This document shows positions 54,401 to 63,901 of a DNA stretch of 64,000 nucleotides, piece after piece. This DNA is from Heterobilharzia americana (lineage: Eukaryota > Platyhelminthes > Trematoda > Strigeidida > Schistosomatidae). The notes beneath the pieces were generated by a model. That model was not told where the DNA came from and ran no database searches. It was given only the letters and a program-made list of their open reading frames with translations. The stretch spans positions 47,277,491 to 47,341,490 of the forward strand of contig OX104130.1 of NCBI GenBank assembly GCA_944470555.2. Direction: 5' to 3'. Within the stretch, counting starts at the first letter, position 1. Each line of letters begins with the position of its first letter. Both the position numbers and the translations under genes were made by a program.

Positions 54401-56854
54401 GTCCTACATGGCTTAAACCAACAGTCAGAGACTTCATACATTGGTGCCATGTTTGAGTGTGGCCACCTCGGGCCTTTTTCCAGCCTGGACCCACCTCAGC
54501 CAACATTGTGTGATAAGGCAATCGGTGACTAGGCATACGTAACACGTGTCCCAACCATCTCAGTCGATGAAGGTTCACAACCTCGTCAACTGACTTACCT
54601 CTTCTCCCCAAAACTCTACACCTAACTTCTGCATTACTCACATGGTGACACCACGGAATACGTCCTATACTACGAAGGCAACGGTGGTCAAACACCTGAA
54701 GCCTTTTTGTATCCTCCACTTTCAATGGCCATGTTTCACAACCATACAGTAGAACAGAGCGGACTGCTGTGCAGTACACGCGACCCTTAATAGACAAACG
54801 AATATCACGGCGGCGCCATACTATAAAAGAACCAGTTCTAAGTGGTACCCGCTTTTTTTAACGCAAAAGAGTTATGATAACCATCCCAAGCGACTGAACA
54901 CTATACTAAACCTAATCGTAAGCGTGTATATAGGAAAAGTCTTTCTTAACCTAGGTTGTTGAATGCATCACTGCAGACTGCACCTGTTCTTGAGTTTTAT
55001 TGATCATCTGCCTACAGTTTAGAATAGGGGTGTCATCAAATGACGTAGGTACTCTGTATATATACATTGGCCTTTGGTTATTTTCCCATACCGTTCACAC
55101 CAATGTGGAAAGCTTATTGGTAGTATCATACCTCGGTTCGGCTCATAGGCAGTTTTATTAACGAATACAAAGTTGAGTTATATTTTAACTATTTAAGGAG
55201 TTGCCACCTAAATCATCACAGGTACCCAGCTTGCCCAAATAGTACTAAGAAGTCAATCGATCCTGATGCATAAGATGCACTGTTCATGTGTAGGATTGTG
55301 CGGTCATAAGCTATTACGATTATATTACAACCTGATCGATGACCGATAAAAGATACCAATATTACCGGAATCATTTCATGAGAGTAATTTGGGAAAGTGT
55401 ATCACGTGCATCCCAGTAAGGGTGTATTCTGATTACTCTATATTGGTATTTAATTTTAGCTTTTAACAAAGTCCTATGTCAATAAAACAGCAATTATCTT
55501 CGAAAACTGCTTGGAAACGAATATGTAACCAGTAGGTTATGTTTCCCTCTTACTGTTCCCACATTCTTTAGGAAAGTACAGGCTCTGAATGTACATTAAC
55601 CCCCAAGGTTTCAGGAGCTGCGAAGGAAGTTGACTTGGAGTGGGATAGCTTCATTCTTTGTTGTCATAATCCTGAGTACATAATATACCTTAACTGTTTG
55701 CCGCTTATGTACCCTTATTCTCCTCACTTCTCTTTTTATATTTCTACTTTTGTGTATTGTTCCTAAGTGTGACAGCTTGAGTCAGTGTGTGACGTTCTAT
55801 TTTCCATGCGTTTAAATTAGGGTGGTAATCAATGCCTTAAGGTTGCTTCACTAAAGGAGTATTCTAACTTGATGAGTCCAGAGGACAGGCTAAATGCAAA
55901 AGTCATATGGTAGCAACACTTTAGGAGGACAAACAGTGTCCGCTTTACGCGCAATACACTTTGATTTGAAACGACTTAATCATAGTTGTAAGTTTTAAAA
56001 TTGAATCTTCTATCTGTGCTTACTCGATTATTCATCCGAGGAGCTCGCAAAGTCTGTATTAGGTTTTTCTTCATTACCCCCTTATTGCATTTTTAAGAAA
56101 ACTTTTAATATAATTTTTTAGATGGTGTTATTGAGTTAGGACATTATGTTTTTTCTTTTGTGCAGCAAGGAGAAGGATCATCCGAAAGTTTCAAAATGGC
56201 TTATACAAGACATGTTGACACTGTGAAACGGCTATGTCGAGTAAGTTAGTGGTACCGTATCTATTACTATTTCAAACTATTTGTTGTTCATGCTATGTAG
56301 TAGGTGCTGTAAAACCACTTTTTCTCCATTAACGGAGTAACTTAGATCACTTAGTGTTACTCATTTACTACATTTTGTGTTGCTCTATGCATTATCGGCA
56401 AAGTTTTCACTTAGATATTTGGCTTGTTGTAATGCGGACTTTCTCATATACTTATGAACTAGCAGTAGAAGGTGAAATGTTAGGATCAACTATTACTGTT
56501 TCATAGATATAAGATGCGTTTCTGAATCGCAGAAGTGCGGAATTCAGCAATCGAGCACTTATTCTACCTCATTTTGAAAAGGCTAATCAATAGATGCTTC
56601 TTGAACGCTTCGGAAGATTGTATACATCGTCGAGTACATCTTCAACCTAGGTAAGTGTAAAACCAAGTAGAAGGATGTAATGCACAAATTAATCTTTAGT
56701 ATCGAGAACGTTATTCACTGTAGGCGAAATGTTTATGTCCACTATGAAGAGAAAAAGATTGCTGAAAAGCCTTTGTCGGTGATACTTTCAGTTAAATTAC
56801 GCAATATATTCGGTGACAAATCTTTGTTTGATGCACTACAACCCATTCAGCACA

Positions 56855-56898
<44 letters not shown>

Positions 56899-59800
56899 GT
56901 AGAGTGCCCACAACAGGACTACAGTTATAAAAGTATGATGAAGCTAGTTCAAGGTTGATATGTTAATTGTTTTGACATTGTTCCACTGAGGCAAAACTCA
57001 TAAATGGTAAACTTTGCGTTGATTCGCATTCCTTATTGACTTGTATGTGTAGAAGTAGGATTAGCGATATAGTCAGGTGTTTTTGGGTATTCTACGGTAA
57101 GAAGAAAATGATGGGTTTTCTAGAACCTGTGTGTATAATAAAACTGCAGGGTAAATAGTTTTGAATGATGTGTCTAAATGGATTCCTTAAATAGGTTGCA
57201 TCATATCGCGGTATCAAATTCACGTTGATATCATCTTGGTAATTGTGCGTCTCACGAATCTTCGTCAGATTTACGCTGAAATGTAGCTCATTAGTCTAGG
57301 CAGTCGACTTTTAACCAGTGGGCTGTGGGTTCGAACACTTCTCCAGTTACTGAGGTCTGGGCAGTCAAGTATTATCACTAGCCCTCCTCACGTAATAGGT
57401 GTAACTCATTGCGCGAACGTGCACAAAATTGTTGAATGCATTTCGACCCTGAGGTGTGAGATGTGTCTCATTTGTGTTATTGTGAATTACTATAAAAAGG
57501 CGACTTGGAGATAGATGGGAAGTTGTTCAAATTAATGCAACATAGAACCAGTGAGCTGTACAGCTTTAAACTTTCTAGACGACTGATTGATATTCTTCAT
57601 TTCAGAGTATTATGAAGCTCCTAACTAATTTCGTTCGCCTTATTCTAAAGATACTGACTGCATTCTAATGTCTAGTTTCCTGCTAAAGTTGCTTTTCTTC
57701 TCACTACTAATAGGCAACAATTTTTAACAGCTTATATGTCGTCGTAAATAGGAATATAGCCTCACATTCATTGGTAAAAAGTTATTAATCGCCTGCTGAT
57801 CTTCGCTCCTATTCTTAGTTAACTGTATATTTATAGTTAGGTTGCGTTCATTTATAAAATTCTGAGTTTCATTCATTGTATTTTAGTAGCAATTTTGTTT
57901 AAGTGAACAATAAAATAGGGTATACGAGTCAATACGATCACTATGCCAGTCTTCCTGATCAAATTAGGTGTTTTATGGATTTATTGGTTTCTGGGTGACT
58001 TCATCATGGTGTGACATCAGTTGGAAAACTATTTAAAACCTAGGAGCTGCTGACGGTTGTTTCGTTCTAGTTTCGGGCTCAGCGGTAAGTACCCATGACC
58101 TCACAGAGGACCGAGTTCGGGGTAGTCAGGTCTCATAGTGAGCGTGTTGCCTTCCACACATTGGGTTGGAATCCACTTGTCTAATTGTACTACTTCTAGT
58201 AATTCGGAATATACCGCAGCCATCACCCAATGCAGATGGTGGAAATCTGGCTGATCCCCGTGATGGTTGACCCCGCAGGTCATGACTTCTGATTAGAACT
58301 TCAGGAAATTCATAGCGAAGCAAGTTACTTGATAGTTACCCAACCTGGATTTTAAGACTAATCATCAATCCACTGCAATGAACTAACTAATTATTTCGTT
58401 GTCGTGAGCACTAAATACTCGAACATACCATTCTCTATCGTAATCATATTTGTCCGTTTAGTCAACAAGTGCTCATAACCTTTGCCCAATCAACCAGTGG
58501 TTATTTCACGACACTTTAGACTCTTTTTCATCGTTCTATTCAGTTGAAATGCTGAATATCTAACAAAACTCTCTCACCTACCCCTTTTTACAGACAGTCC
58601 ATCTCACAATTCAAGCCAGAAGTGAAACAGATTTAGATTGGTGTGAAATTGTTGCAAAAGTACGCAGTCTTACCGGAACTGTTTGTAGCACTCGAGGGGT
58701 TAATTCCAATGATTCAGAAGATGATTTCATACCTAAGGTCAGTTTGAAGTTTTTGCACATTATTTTGTTTGAAAAACTGACTTCGTGTATCCAAGTTGGC
58801 AGATTTTGTCGAAACTGTTTTTTGATATTTGATTTTTCGTAATATGGTGAAAACATGAGAATGTTTTCAATTTTACACTTTTTGATCTTACCTGCTGCAT
58901 CAGTTAATCGTGTAATTATTTTAAATATTGGACTTGTGTTACATTGGATACCAACCAGTATTTTTCTATTCAGATATGGTTTAGCCGTCCAGTAAAAAAA
59001 CACCAGACAACCAGTTTCAATGATATATCAGTTTTGTCGTTATATTCAACTAAATTCACACTAGAGGAACCAGAGAAAAACTAAATATAGTGATAATAAT
59101 ATCCAGAAATGATAAGATATGAAAGGTATTGATTAAAAGGTGATCACTTCTTACAACGTAATAATGATTACGAATATCCACTCCAATGTGAGTTGTCCAA
59201 CCCTAGGATTTAGATATTCTTTGGATCCTTTCAACAAATCCTGTATTTCGCCATTTTGCATATAGCAGCTGTTGAAGACTTCATGTACTAATGACACATC
59301 TTTGTCTGACCATTCTAAAACTTATTCAGATTTGTGTATAAAGATACATGCTGAGGTAACCATCGTGTTTCATACAGTTTCCCAATCTCATCAATTTTTA
59401 CATTGCTTACTTAATGCATTATGTTTAGCCTTATGGTACTCATTCACCTTTTCCGTATCCTATATCTGATGCTTTAAAACCGTCAGTGACTAGGTAACTG
59501 TGACCTTCAAATGTTGTTCAGGGTTCACAGTTGTCTCACGGTAGTAAATAAAAAAAGTGTGTACAACGGAGCTTCACTCTTGATTTCGATAGACAAGAGG
59601 TAGCACACCTGACATGTGTTGTTTTTGCAAGTATCTTTTTGTTAAGCATTAATACACTAAGGTTGATGTACCTTTTTAAATTATTGGACTGATCGATCCG
59701 GGAAATCTCTTAGTGGTAGTTACAAGCTGGCGATCGTTTGGGTTTAGTTATCAGACAATACCTTTCATATGGTAGGTGCGACAAGTCACTTCACTTCTCA

Positions 59801-61754
59801 AAACTTTCATGTTAGTATTCCATGTCAGTTAAAAAGTATGAGTGAAAGATGCATCACTGTAGGGGGTGGGGAGGATGTCAGAGAAAATATAACTGGGGTA
59901 GATCACTGGCGAAATTGAACAACACTGAAGAGAGTAAATATTTCTTACTTAAATCGCTTGAAGTAAACCACCTCAGATAATAGCTTAGCTCTCAGTTCTT
60001 TAGTAACTTGACATACTTGTGAGACGTTTTTTTAATTGATTGGTACTCAATTTGCGAAATGAATACTACTATAAGAGGTGTTTAAGCCCATCATATATGA
60101 ACTCATTCTCATTGTCTTTTGTCATAAGTATCGTCATGAGTTTGAACGCATGTGAGTGATACCTGGACTTTTTATTCTACTCATTTTGAATTGATTTACT
60201 TAGTCATTTTGAAGGCTGGAAATTGAACGAATTAGATACTCAGTATGGTTAAACTAAAGTAAATGAAAATTACACTACTAATATTTTCTATTCATTTAAC
60301 TGTAATATTTCATATCATATGACGACTGTTTGTTTAACGGTGTGTTACTTTGTGTGAATTGTGCTCTATTATTAAGTAATAGTTACTCATTCCCTTAAAA
60401 GCAGCTATTTTTGCATCTCCAATAGTCGGTTGATTAAGCCTAGAAGGTAGTGTGAGTGTTTATTAAAATATTCTGTAGGTTGTAGTCAGTCTTTGGATTA
60501 GTAGTCAGCATGTGAGAGTGATGAGTGATGAAGAACTTGGCTTATGGAAGCTTTGAAATTTCGTGTGACTTTGCGCAATTCTTTTTCATCTACTTGAAAC
60601 TTACTTCTTGAAGTCTAAGTTCATTCATTTAGAAATAGTAAATATTTTGCGAAAAGTTGGTCTTTACAGAAGTGTTACTAAATTTTAATTGCACTTTTCA
60701 CTTCTTGCTTTCGTATTACATTTCACCATAAAATTCATCATTTTTAATTTTTGCGCAAAGGCTTAAAGATTTGAAGATTTGTAGCCCCTGAAGATCATCA
60801 TAGATTTCTCTTCATTGTATTTCATCAGTTCAAAGGTCATATGTGGGTAAGGTTTCTGGGTGTGGATTATGATGTTCGTACTCAAGTGCTGTAACATACT
60901 AACTTTTAATTCAGATTCTTTCTCAGATTGTTATCCGTCTGGTAGACGAGACCGTTTGAATATTCACTCAATTAGTACTCTTATGGGACAGATGGTTTTG
61001 GTTTTGCTCGACCACTGCTGTTTCAATATGTTGGATCAATTATACGTCTAGCATTAATTAAACACTGATGTGGTGCATGGGAAACCAATGTATCTAGACC
61101 TTGTGATTAAGAGACTGTCAGTGTATGACCACCAATTATCGAATAGATGCTTAGCATTTACAAATCGGATTCACAGCCATAACGTAAGCACACTGTGGTG
61201 TTTAGTTGAAGCTTCATGATCATGTATACTCTTGTATGTCCTTGCAAATAGGAATAGTTTTAAGTGTATTCATTCCTACTACAAACTTCTGTTCGTGTTT
61301 ATTTAAAGTAGGTCACGGTCTTTGCTGCAAGTTTTTACTTTGGATTCCCTTTGTAACTATTGTAATAAGAACGTGGAATGATCCTGTCCGTTCAAGTTTC
61401 CTTCTGCATAACCACCTTTGAATTTTTCTTGGTTGTTGTTACCAGATACTTAAGTTTAAAACACTTGCATTCCTATTTTTATTGAACGTGGTTTTCCATT
61501 CGTTCCTTCTATTTTCTGTAAATTTTCATCTAGGTATAAATTCGTTAGGAAGTTAGTTGCATTTTTTCTTTTCAACTTACTTTACTTGCCTCTTCATTTC
61601 TTTGTGTGTATACAGTTATGTAGGTGAATAGTTATATTCACAGTCTATATGCCCCAGTCTTTGTATGCAGGTTTATGCGTATCGAAATCAAGTGGAGATT
61701 TGATAGTTTGAAAACATTTGGGTATTTGATAGATGACGTTATTACTTCATGTGG

Positions 61755-61803
<49 letters not shown>

Positions 61804-62314
61804 TGATTGTTGTATAATTTTCCATTTTCTGATAATCTGGAGATATCAGCATTATCAGTTTGTTACTCCCCTACATTCTGCACATACCTATGTCAGCTAT
61901 CATAAACCTGTATGCATATGTGTGTTTACTGGTTGCAGTTTTTTCTGTGTTCATACCGTTTTAACTACTACTATAACTACTAAGATGTTGACTGAAGTTT
62001 TTAGGTGTATTGCTAGTATATCAAGTTGAATATTTCTGTCGAGTGCAAAAAGAATGATACCTTTGCATAACAGTTTTAGTGGCTTAAAAAGTATTTTAAA
62101 AAATGACGTTCCTGTAGTTTAAGGTGAACTCGTATTTAACACAAGTTAAATTTTTCTGATTACTGTTTGTTCATAGGGTTCTGTGTATGAACGTGCAAAT
62201 CCAAATCAAGATATTCCAAAAGGTTGTGTATCACGAAGCGTTTGGCAGTCATATCAGCAGAAACAGTTACAACAACAAGATTCATCGAAAGCAGTATCTC
62301 CTTTACAAAAATCA
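51377..62314 (+). CDS. DBNL: Drebrin-like actin-binding protein (ADF-homology domain), 5' six exons of the gene
   Basis: Six exons with GT-AG borders and matching phases join into a continuous 199-codon frame that runs past the last exon. The protein starts MSIDLNTNGQALGSAV, like the MAVNLSRNGPALQEA start of vertebrate drebrin-like proteins. An ADF-homology domain fills roughly residues 5-140: WIIFGYMGLTYTLDV, GRVLYGFVRVVVD, KFVLIAWQGEG, MAYTRHVDTVKRLC. Then comes the conserved GSVYERANPNQDI linker (GSVYQKTN in human) and a Gln-rich stretch with VWQSYQQKQLQQQ. The family binds F-actin and couples it to endocytosis through a C-terminal SH3 domain, which would be encoded beyond the window. Introns are 32, 46, about 4,470, 2,350 and 3,440 nt. 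The small-to-large progression fits known schistosome gene structure. Confidence 0.88.
51454..51485 (+). other. DBNL: DBNL intron 1, only 32 nt
   Basis: Begins GTATTATTC and ends ACTTCAG. Removing it restores the codon for the conserved ADF-domain Trp, giving WIIFGY against the family's WALFTY or WLLLGY. Unspliced, the reading frame would stay open but give an unrelated N terminus. Confidence 0.75.
51486..51538 (+). CDS. DBNL: DBNL exon 2, 53-nt exon
   Basis: Encodes IIFGYMGLTYTLDVKNQ plus the first base of a Gly codon. It aligns residue for residue, without gaps, to the human segment LFTYEGNSNDLKVAST. The donor is GTAAAT. Confidence 0.8.
51539..51584 (+). other. DBNL: DBNL intron 2, only 46 nt
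   Basis: GTAAATATA to TGTTTTTAG, with a T-rich acceptor tract. Phase 1 on both sides joins G and GA into Gly. Confidence 0.8.
51585..51694 (+). CDS. DBNL: DBNL exon 3
   Basis: Encodes HDVKEFVNGFCDGRVLYGF and then VRVVVD...KFVLIAW, the central ADF-homology strands (human ELNSGKVMYAFCRV and KFVLINW). The donor GTAAGT is consensus. Confidence 0.92.
52425..53220 (+). mobile_element. CR1-like RT C-terminal fragment, plus strand
   Basis: Reads LLHDNLLQLESWSAANSLSF and NLKKCRVTYF (post-YADD segment). Then come STEKDLGLNFSN, LFLMVFKTYIRP and RGDLITAYKIIHQVD, and the closing CPLWKEESC with a corrupted WN.LP. The order is that of CR1-like RT thumb regions; stops and shifts are present. 5'-truncated just after the palm. 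Confidence 0.8.
53567..53607 (+). repeat. Short repeat shared with the DBNL 5' flank
   Basis: GCGAGAGCTCAAAAACTAC followed by CTACTCGCACTA matches 51282-51322 with a few substitutions. It may be a terminal piece of a repeat family or a small local duplication. Confidence 0.5.
54075..54084. repeat. Target-site duplication, left, RTE-like family B insertion
   Basis: ATACTATAAA, repeated exactly at 54818-54827. Confidence 0.85.
54085..54817 (-). mobile_element. RTE-like family B retrotransposon, 5'-truncated insertion
   Basis: A 733-bp minus-strand insertion bounded by a 10-bp target-site duplication. The 3' end is a (ATG)n-type tail (plus strand TCATCATCATCATTA). It is truncated at the 5' end in the RT C-terminal domain, the normal product of incomplete target-primed reverse transcription. 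It lies in intron 3 of DBNL, antisense to the gene. Confidence 0.9.
54279..54797 (-). pseudogene. RTE-like family B RT C-terminal domain (intact frame, truncated)
   Basis: 172 open codons with KGRVYCTAVRSVLLYGCETW, LQVFDHRCLRSIGRIPW, VVNLHRLRWLGHVLRMP, GGHTQTWHQCMKSLT and the terminal SQWRRCIHTLSSS. The open frame continues upstream to the truncation point (RRRDIRLSIKG). This matches a very common schistosome retrotransposon C terminus. No catalytic residues remain, so it is not functional. Confidence 0.9.
54818..54827. repeat. Target-site duplication, right, RTE-like family B insertion
   Basis: Exact repeat of 54075-54084 at the truncated 5' end. Confidence 0.85.
56166..56240 (+). CDS. DBNL: DBNL exon 4
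   Basis: 25 codons reading QGEGSSESFKMAYTRHV and DTVKRLCR. It corresponds to the human [20 protein letters not shown] segment, the actin-binding long helix. Acceptor TTGTGCAG and donor GTAAGT; phase 0 both sides. Confidence 0.92.
56857..56895. repeat. (AT)n microsatellite
   Basis: About 19 uninterrupted AT units inside intron 4. Confidence 0.95.
57277..57350 (+). tRNA. tRNA-Lys-like sequence (SINE head or pseudogene)
   Basis: Box A-like TAGCTCATTAGTC at 57284 and box B GGTTCGAACAC at 57328 are spaced exactly 44 nt. Between them CTTTTAA is the canonical anticodon loop of tRNA-Lys(UUU). Anticodon and T stems are poorly paired, so this is a tRNA-Lys-derived relic, probably a SINE promoter. Confidence 0.5.
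58594..58737 (+). CDS. DBNL: DBNL exon 5
   Basis: 48 codons: TVHLTIQARSETDLDWCEI, then VAKVRSLTGT and SNDSEDDFIPK. It matches the end of the ADF-homology domain (human HVTINARAEEDVEPECI ... VAKASGA). The acceptor follows a C/T-rich tract; the donor GTCAGT is slightly off consensus. Confidence 0.9.
58738..62176 (+). other. DBNL: DBNL intron 5
   Basis: About 3.4 kb of AT-rich sequence with an (AT)n tract near its end. No element or RNA gene was recognised. Ends in GTTCATAG. Confidence 0.85.
61755..61803. repeat. (TA)n microsatellite with one GTA interruption
   Basis: Alternating TA broken once by TATGTA. Intron 5. Confidence 0.95.
62177..62314 (+). CDS. DBNL: DBNL exon 6 (last exon in window)
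   Basis: 46 codons: GSVYERANPNQDIPKGCVSR, then SVWQSYQQKQLQQQDSSKAV. The family's conserved GSVYxxTNxxxEI and F/VW motifs just after the ADF domain are recognisable. The Gln-rich part corresponds to the charged coiled region in vertebrates. Donor GTAAGT. The rest of the gene lies beyond the window. Confidence 0.88.
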
Positions 62315-62352
62315 GTAAGTTATCATTATTTTTCATCTCAGAAATTTCAATT

Positions 62353-62467
62353 ATGTATAGTAATGATGGGCAGCGGCTAGCAGTGGAATCCAGGATGCCC
62401 ATTTCGTCCTATTTAGGGCTCGTCAGCTGGATGTATCCGCCTCCTACTGCCCATCATTACTATACAT
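62353..62467 (-). ncRNA. Hammerhead ribozyme, Smα type, with perfect 21-bp closing inverted repeat
   Basis: On the minus strand: inner helix I ATCCAG pairs with CTGGAT (6 bp). The core is CTGACGA (62420-62426), with the variable seventh position C. Stem II is GCCC/GGAC around TAAATA with one C-A mismatch, followed by GAAA (62402-62405). Stem III is very short (ATG/CAT around GG). The cleavage triplet ATC puts the cut between 62394 and 62393. The downstream TTCCACTGCTAGCC is the conserved helix I loop of schistosome Smα ribozymes. Helix I is closed by a perfect 21-bp inverted repeat (62353-62373 with 62447-62467). It lies 38 nt past exon 6 of DBNL, antisense to it. Confidence 0.88.
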
Positions 62468-62819
62468 CATTGAGGCACAAGCAGTATCAAGGCATCCGCA
62501 CAGGAGCCCATATGCCAACAGAGACTGATGAATTCGGTCCAATCAACGGCGGTGTAATACAAGCAATAACATTAAAAAATTTCGCTTTCTCGCTATGTAT
62601 TCAGTTATTTTTTAAGAGCTATTCCCTATGGATTTGTATTTAGGCAAACAGTGCTATTTGATTACCAAGTATTTGCTTGTATTCATTGACAATCACTAAT
62701 AAATGTCCAAAACACTTGAGTAAATACAAACATATTTACATAAACGTTTATGTCACACCTGACTGCAGTTTCTCAGATTTATCAATTCTCTCCGATGAAT
62801 TTACTGGGTTTGCTGCTCC

Positions 62820-62965
62820 GATTCTGGGTAACTTTGCCTCTATAGTCATTTGAGATTTTACTTCATGTGACTGCAGTTTCCTTGTACCATTGAGTCATCA
62901 AAATCTAGTTAACTTTTCTACTTGTCCTGACAACACACTAGATTTAATGCTTACAAATGATTCTA

Positions 62966-63035
<70 letters not shown>

Positions 63036-63770
63036 GCCCTTAACGACCTCCGCCGCTAACTTCTGATTATTGTGTTATACGTGTTTTGCCCAAAGTATGT
63101 AGTATGTTACTTAAGAAGGCATTTGAATACTTTTCCGAGAAAGTCCAATGCAGATACTACTCACAGGACAATATACTACCTCTGAGAAACTTGCTGAAAG
63201 AAACATACTGGGATTTACTTGTTGATAAAGTTCTAGGGAACACTGTCACTGATATCCTGAGCTGCCTGAAATTTTTTCTGGACATCTGCTGCCCTTATGG
63301 AACAATCTTTATGAGATTTGACAGACTTTTCTATCCTCATCTCAAGAAGCTGCTGAGAGAAAAGGAAAGGTATAAGGTGAGTGGTCATCCTGGTGTTAAA
63401 GAACTTAACTACTTAATAAAGTCTGAAATACAATACCTAAATACGACCAGAAGTTTCTGTCGCGTAAGAAATCTCCCAATATATGGAAATTATTCAAAGA
63501 GCTTACTGATGAAAACATGTAGCAAAAAAAGGTTGTTCTGATGTCTGCGTATCAAATCAGTCATTTATGTGTCTGTAAGCTAACTCTATCCTTTCTAGTG
63601 TCTTTAGTCAAATGTGTAATTGCATCTCTGGTTTTAGCACAAATGAGGTTTCAAGTGCCTGAAATCCTTGAATCCATTCCAAAGCCTAGGTCTTGATGGT
63701 ATTTCAAGCCTTATATTTAAAAAAATGTTGAAAAATTTTATATTTTCCTCCAATAAATGTCTTTAATAGA
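62820..63770 (+). mobile_element. CR1-like retrotransposon fragment (endonuclease end to RT start), split by (AT)n
   Basis: Before the AT tract, CPDNTLDLMLTNDSS matches the LDLxLTN segment of CR1-like endonucleases. After it, PPLTSDYCVIRVLPKV corresponds to the catalytic SDHxxI, with His replaced by Tyr. A 151-codon open frame (63086-63541) forms the endonuclease-RT linker, with LDICCPYGTIFMRFDRLFYP and KKLLREKERYKVSG. Then FSTNEVSSA and PFQSLGLDGISSLIFKKML match the first RT block (L.P.KSPGPDGI). The RT core is missing. Probably lies in a downstream intron of DBNL. Confidence 0.7.
62967..63031. repeat. (TA)n microsatellite, 65 bp
   Basis: Uninterrupted TA repeat inside the CR1-like endonuclease remnant, placed exactly between its LTN and SDH-like motifs. 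Confidence 0.95.
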
Positions 63771-63901
63771 TCGTTTTCCGAAAAAACGAGGCCCGCTGCT
63801 TACTAGGAGGTGAGAGTTATACCTATCTCTAAGTCTTCTTCCAGATAAAATGTTAAGTTTCGAACCATCACTATAATGTTTCTTGAAATGGTGGAGAATA
63901 T

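Larger units (their letters stand above)
51695..56165 (+). other. DBNL: DBNL intron 3, about 4.5 kb, with retrotransposon fragments
   Basis: Contains a sense-strand CR1-like RT fragment (52425-53220), a repeat shared with the 5' flank (53567-53607) and a 5'-truncated RTE-like family-B insertion (54085-54817). The remainder is AT-rich with no further feature. Ends in TTTTGTGCAG. Confidence 0.85.
56241..58593 (+). other. DBNL: DBNL intron 4
   Basis: About 2.35 kb. Contains an (AT)n tract and a tRNA-Lys-like SINE head. The 58075-58330 stretch is GC-richer and resembles an old repeat that I could not identify. Confidence 0.85.

Noticed and set aside
58075..58330. Possible SINE or tRNA-like sequence in DBNL intron 4 (GGGCTCAGCGGTAAGT)
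   Set aside because: Only a box A-like string; no box B at the tRNA spacing and no recognised body.
63086..63541. 151-codon plus-strand ORF as a novel host gene
   Set aside because: The sequence just upstream reads like the LTN and SDH end of a CR1-like endonuclease, and the sequence after it like the start of RT, so it is the linker of a retrotransposon relic.
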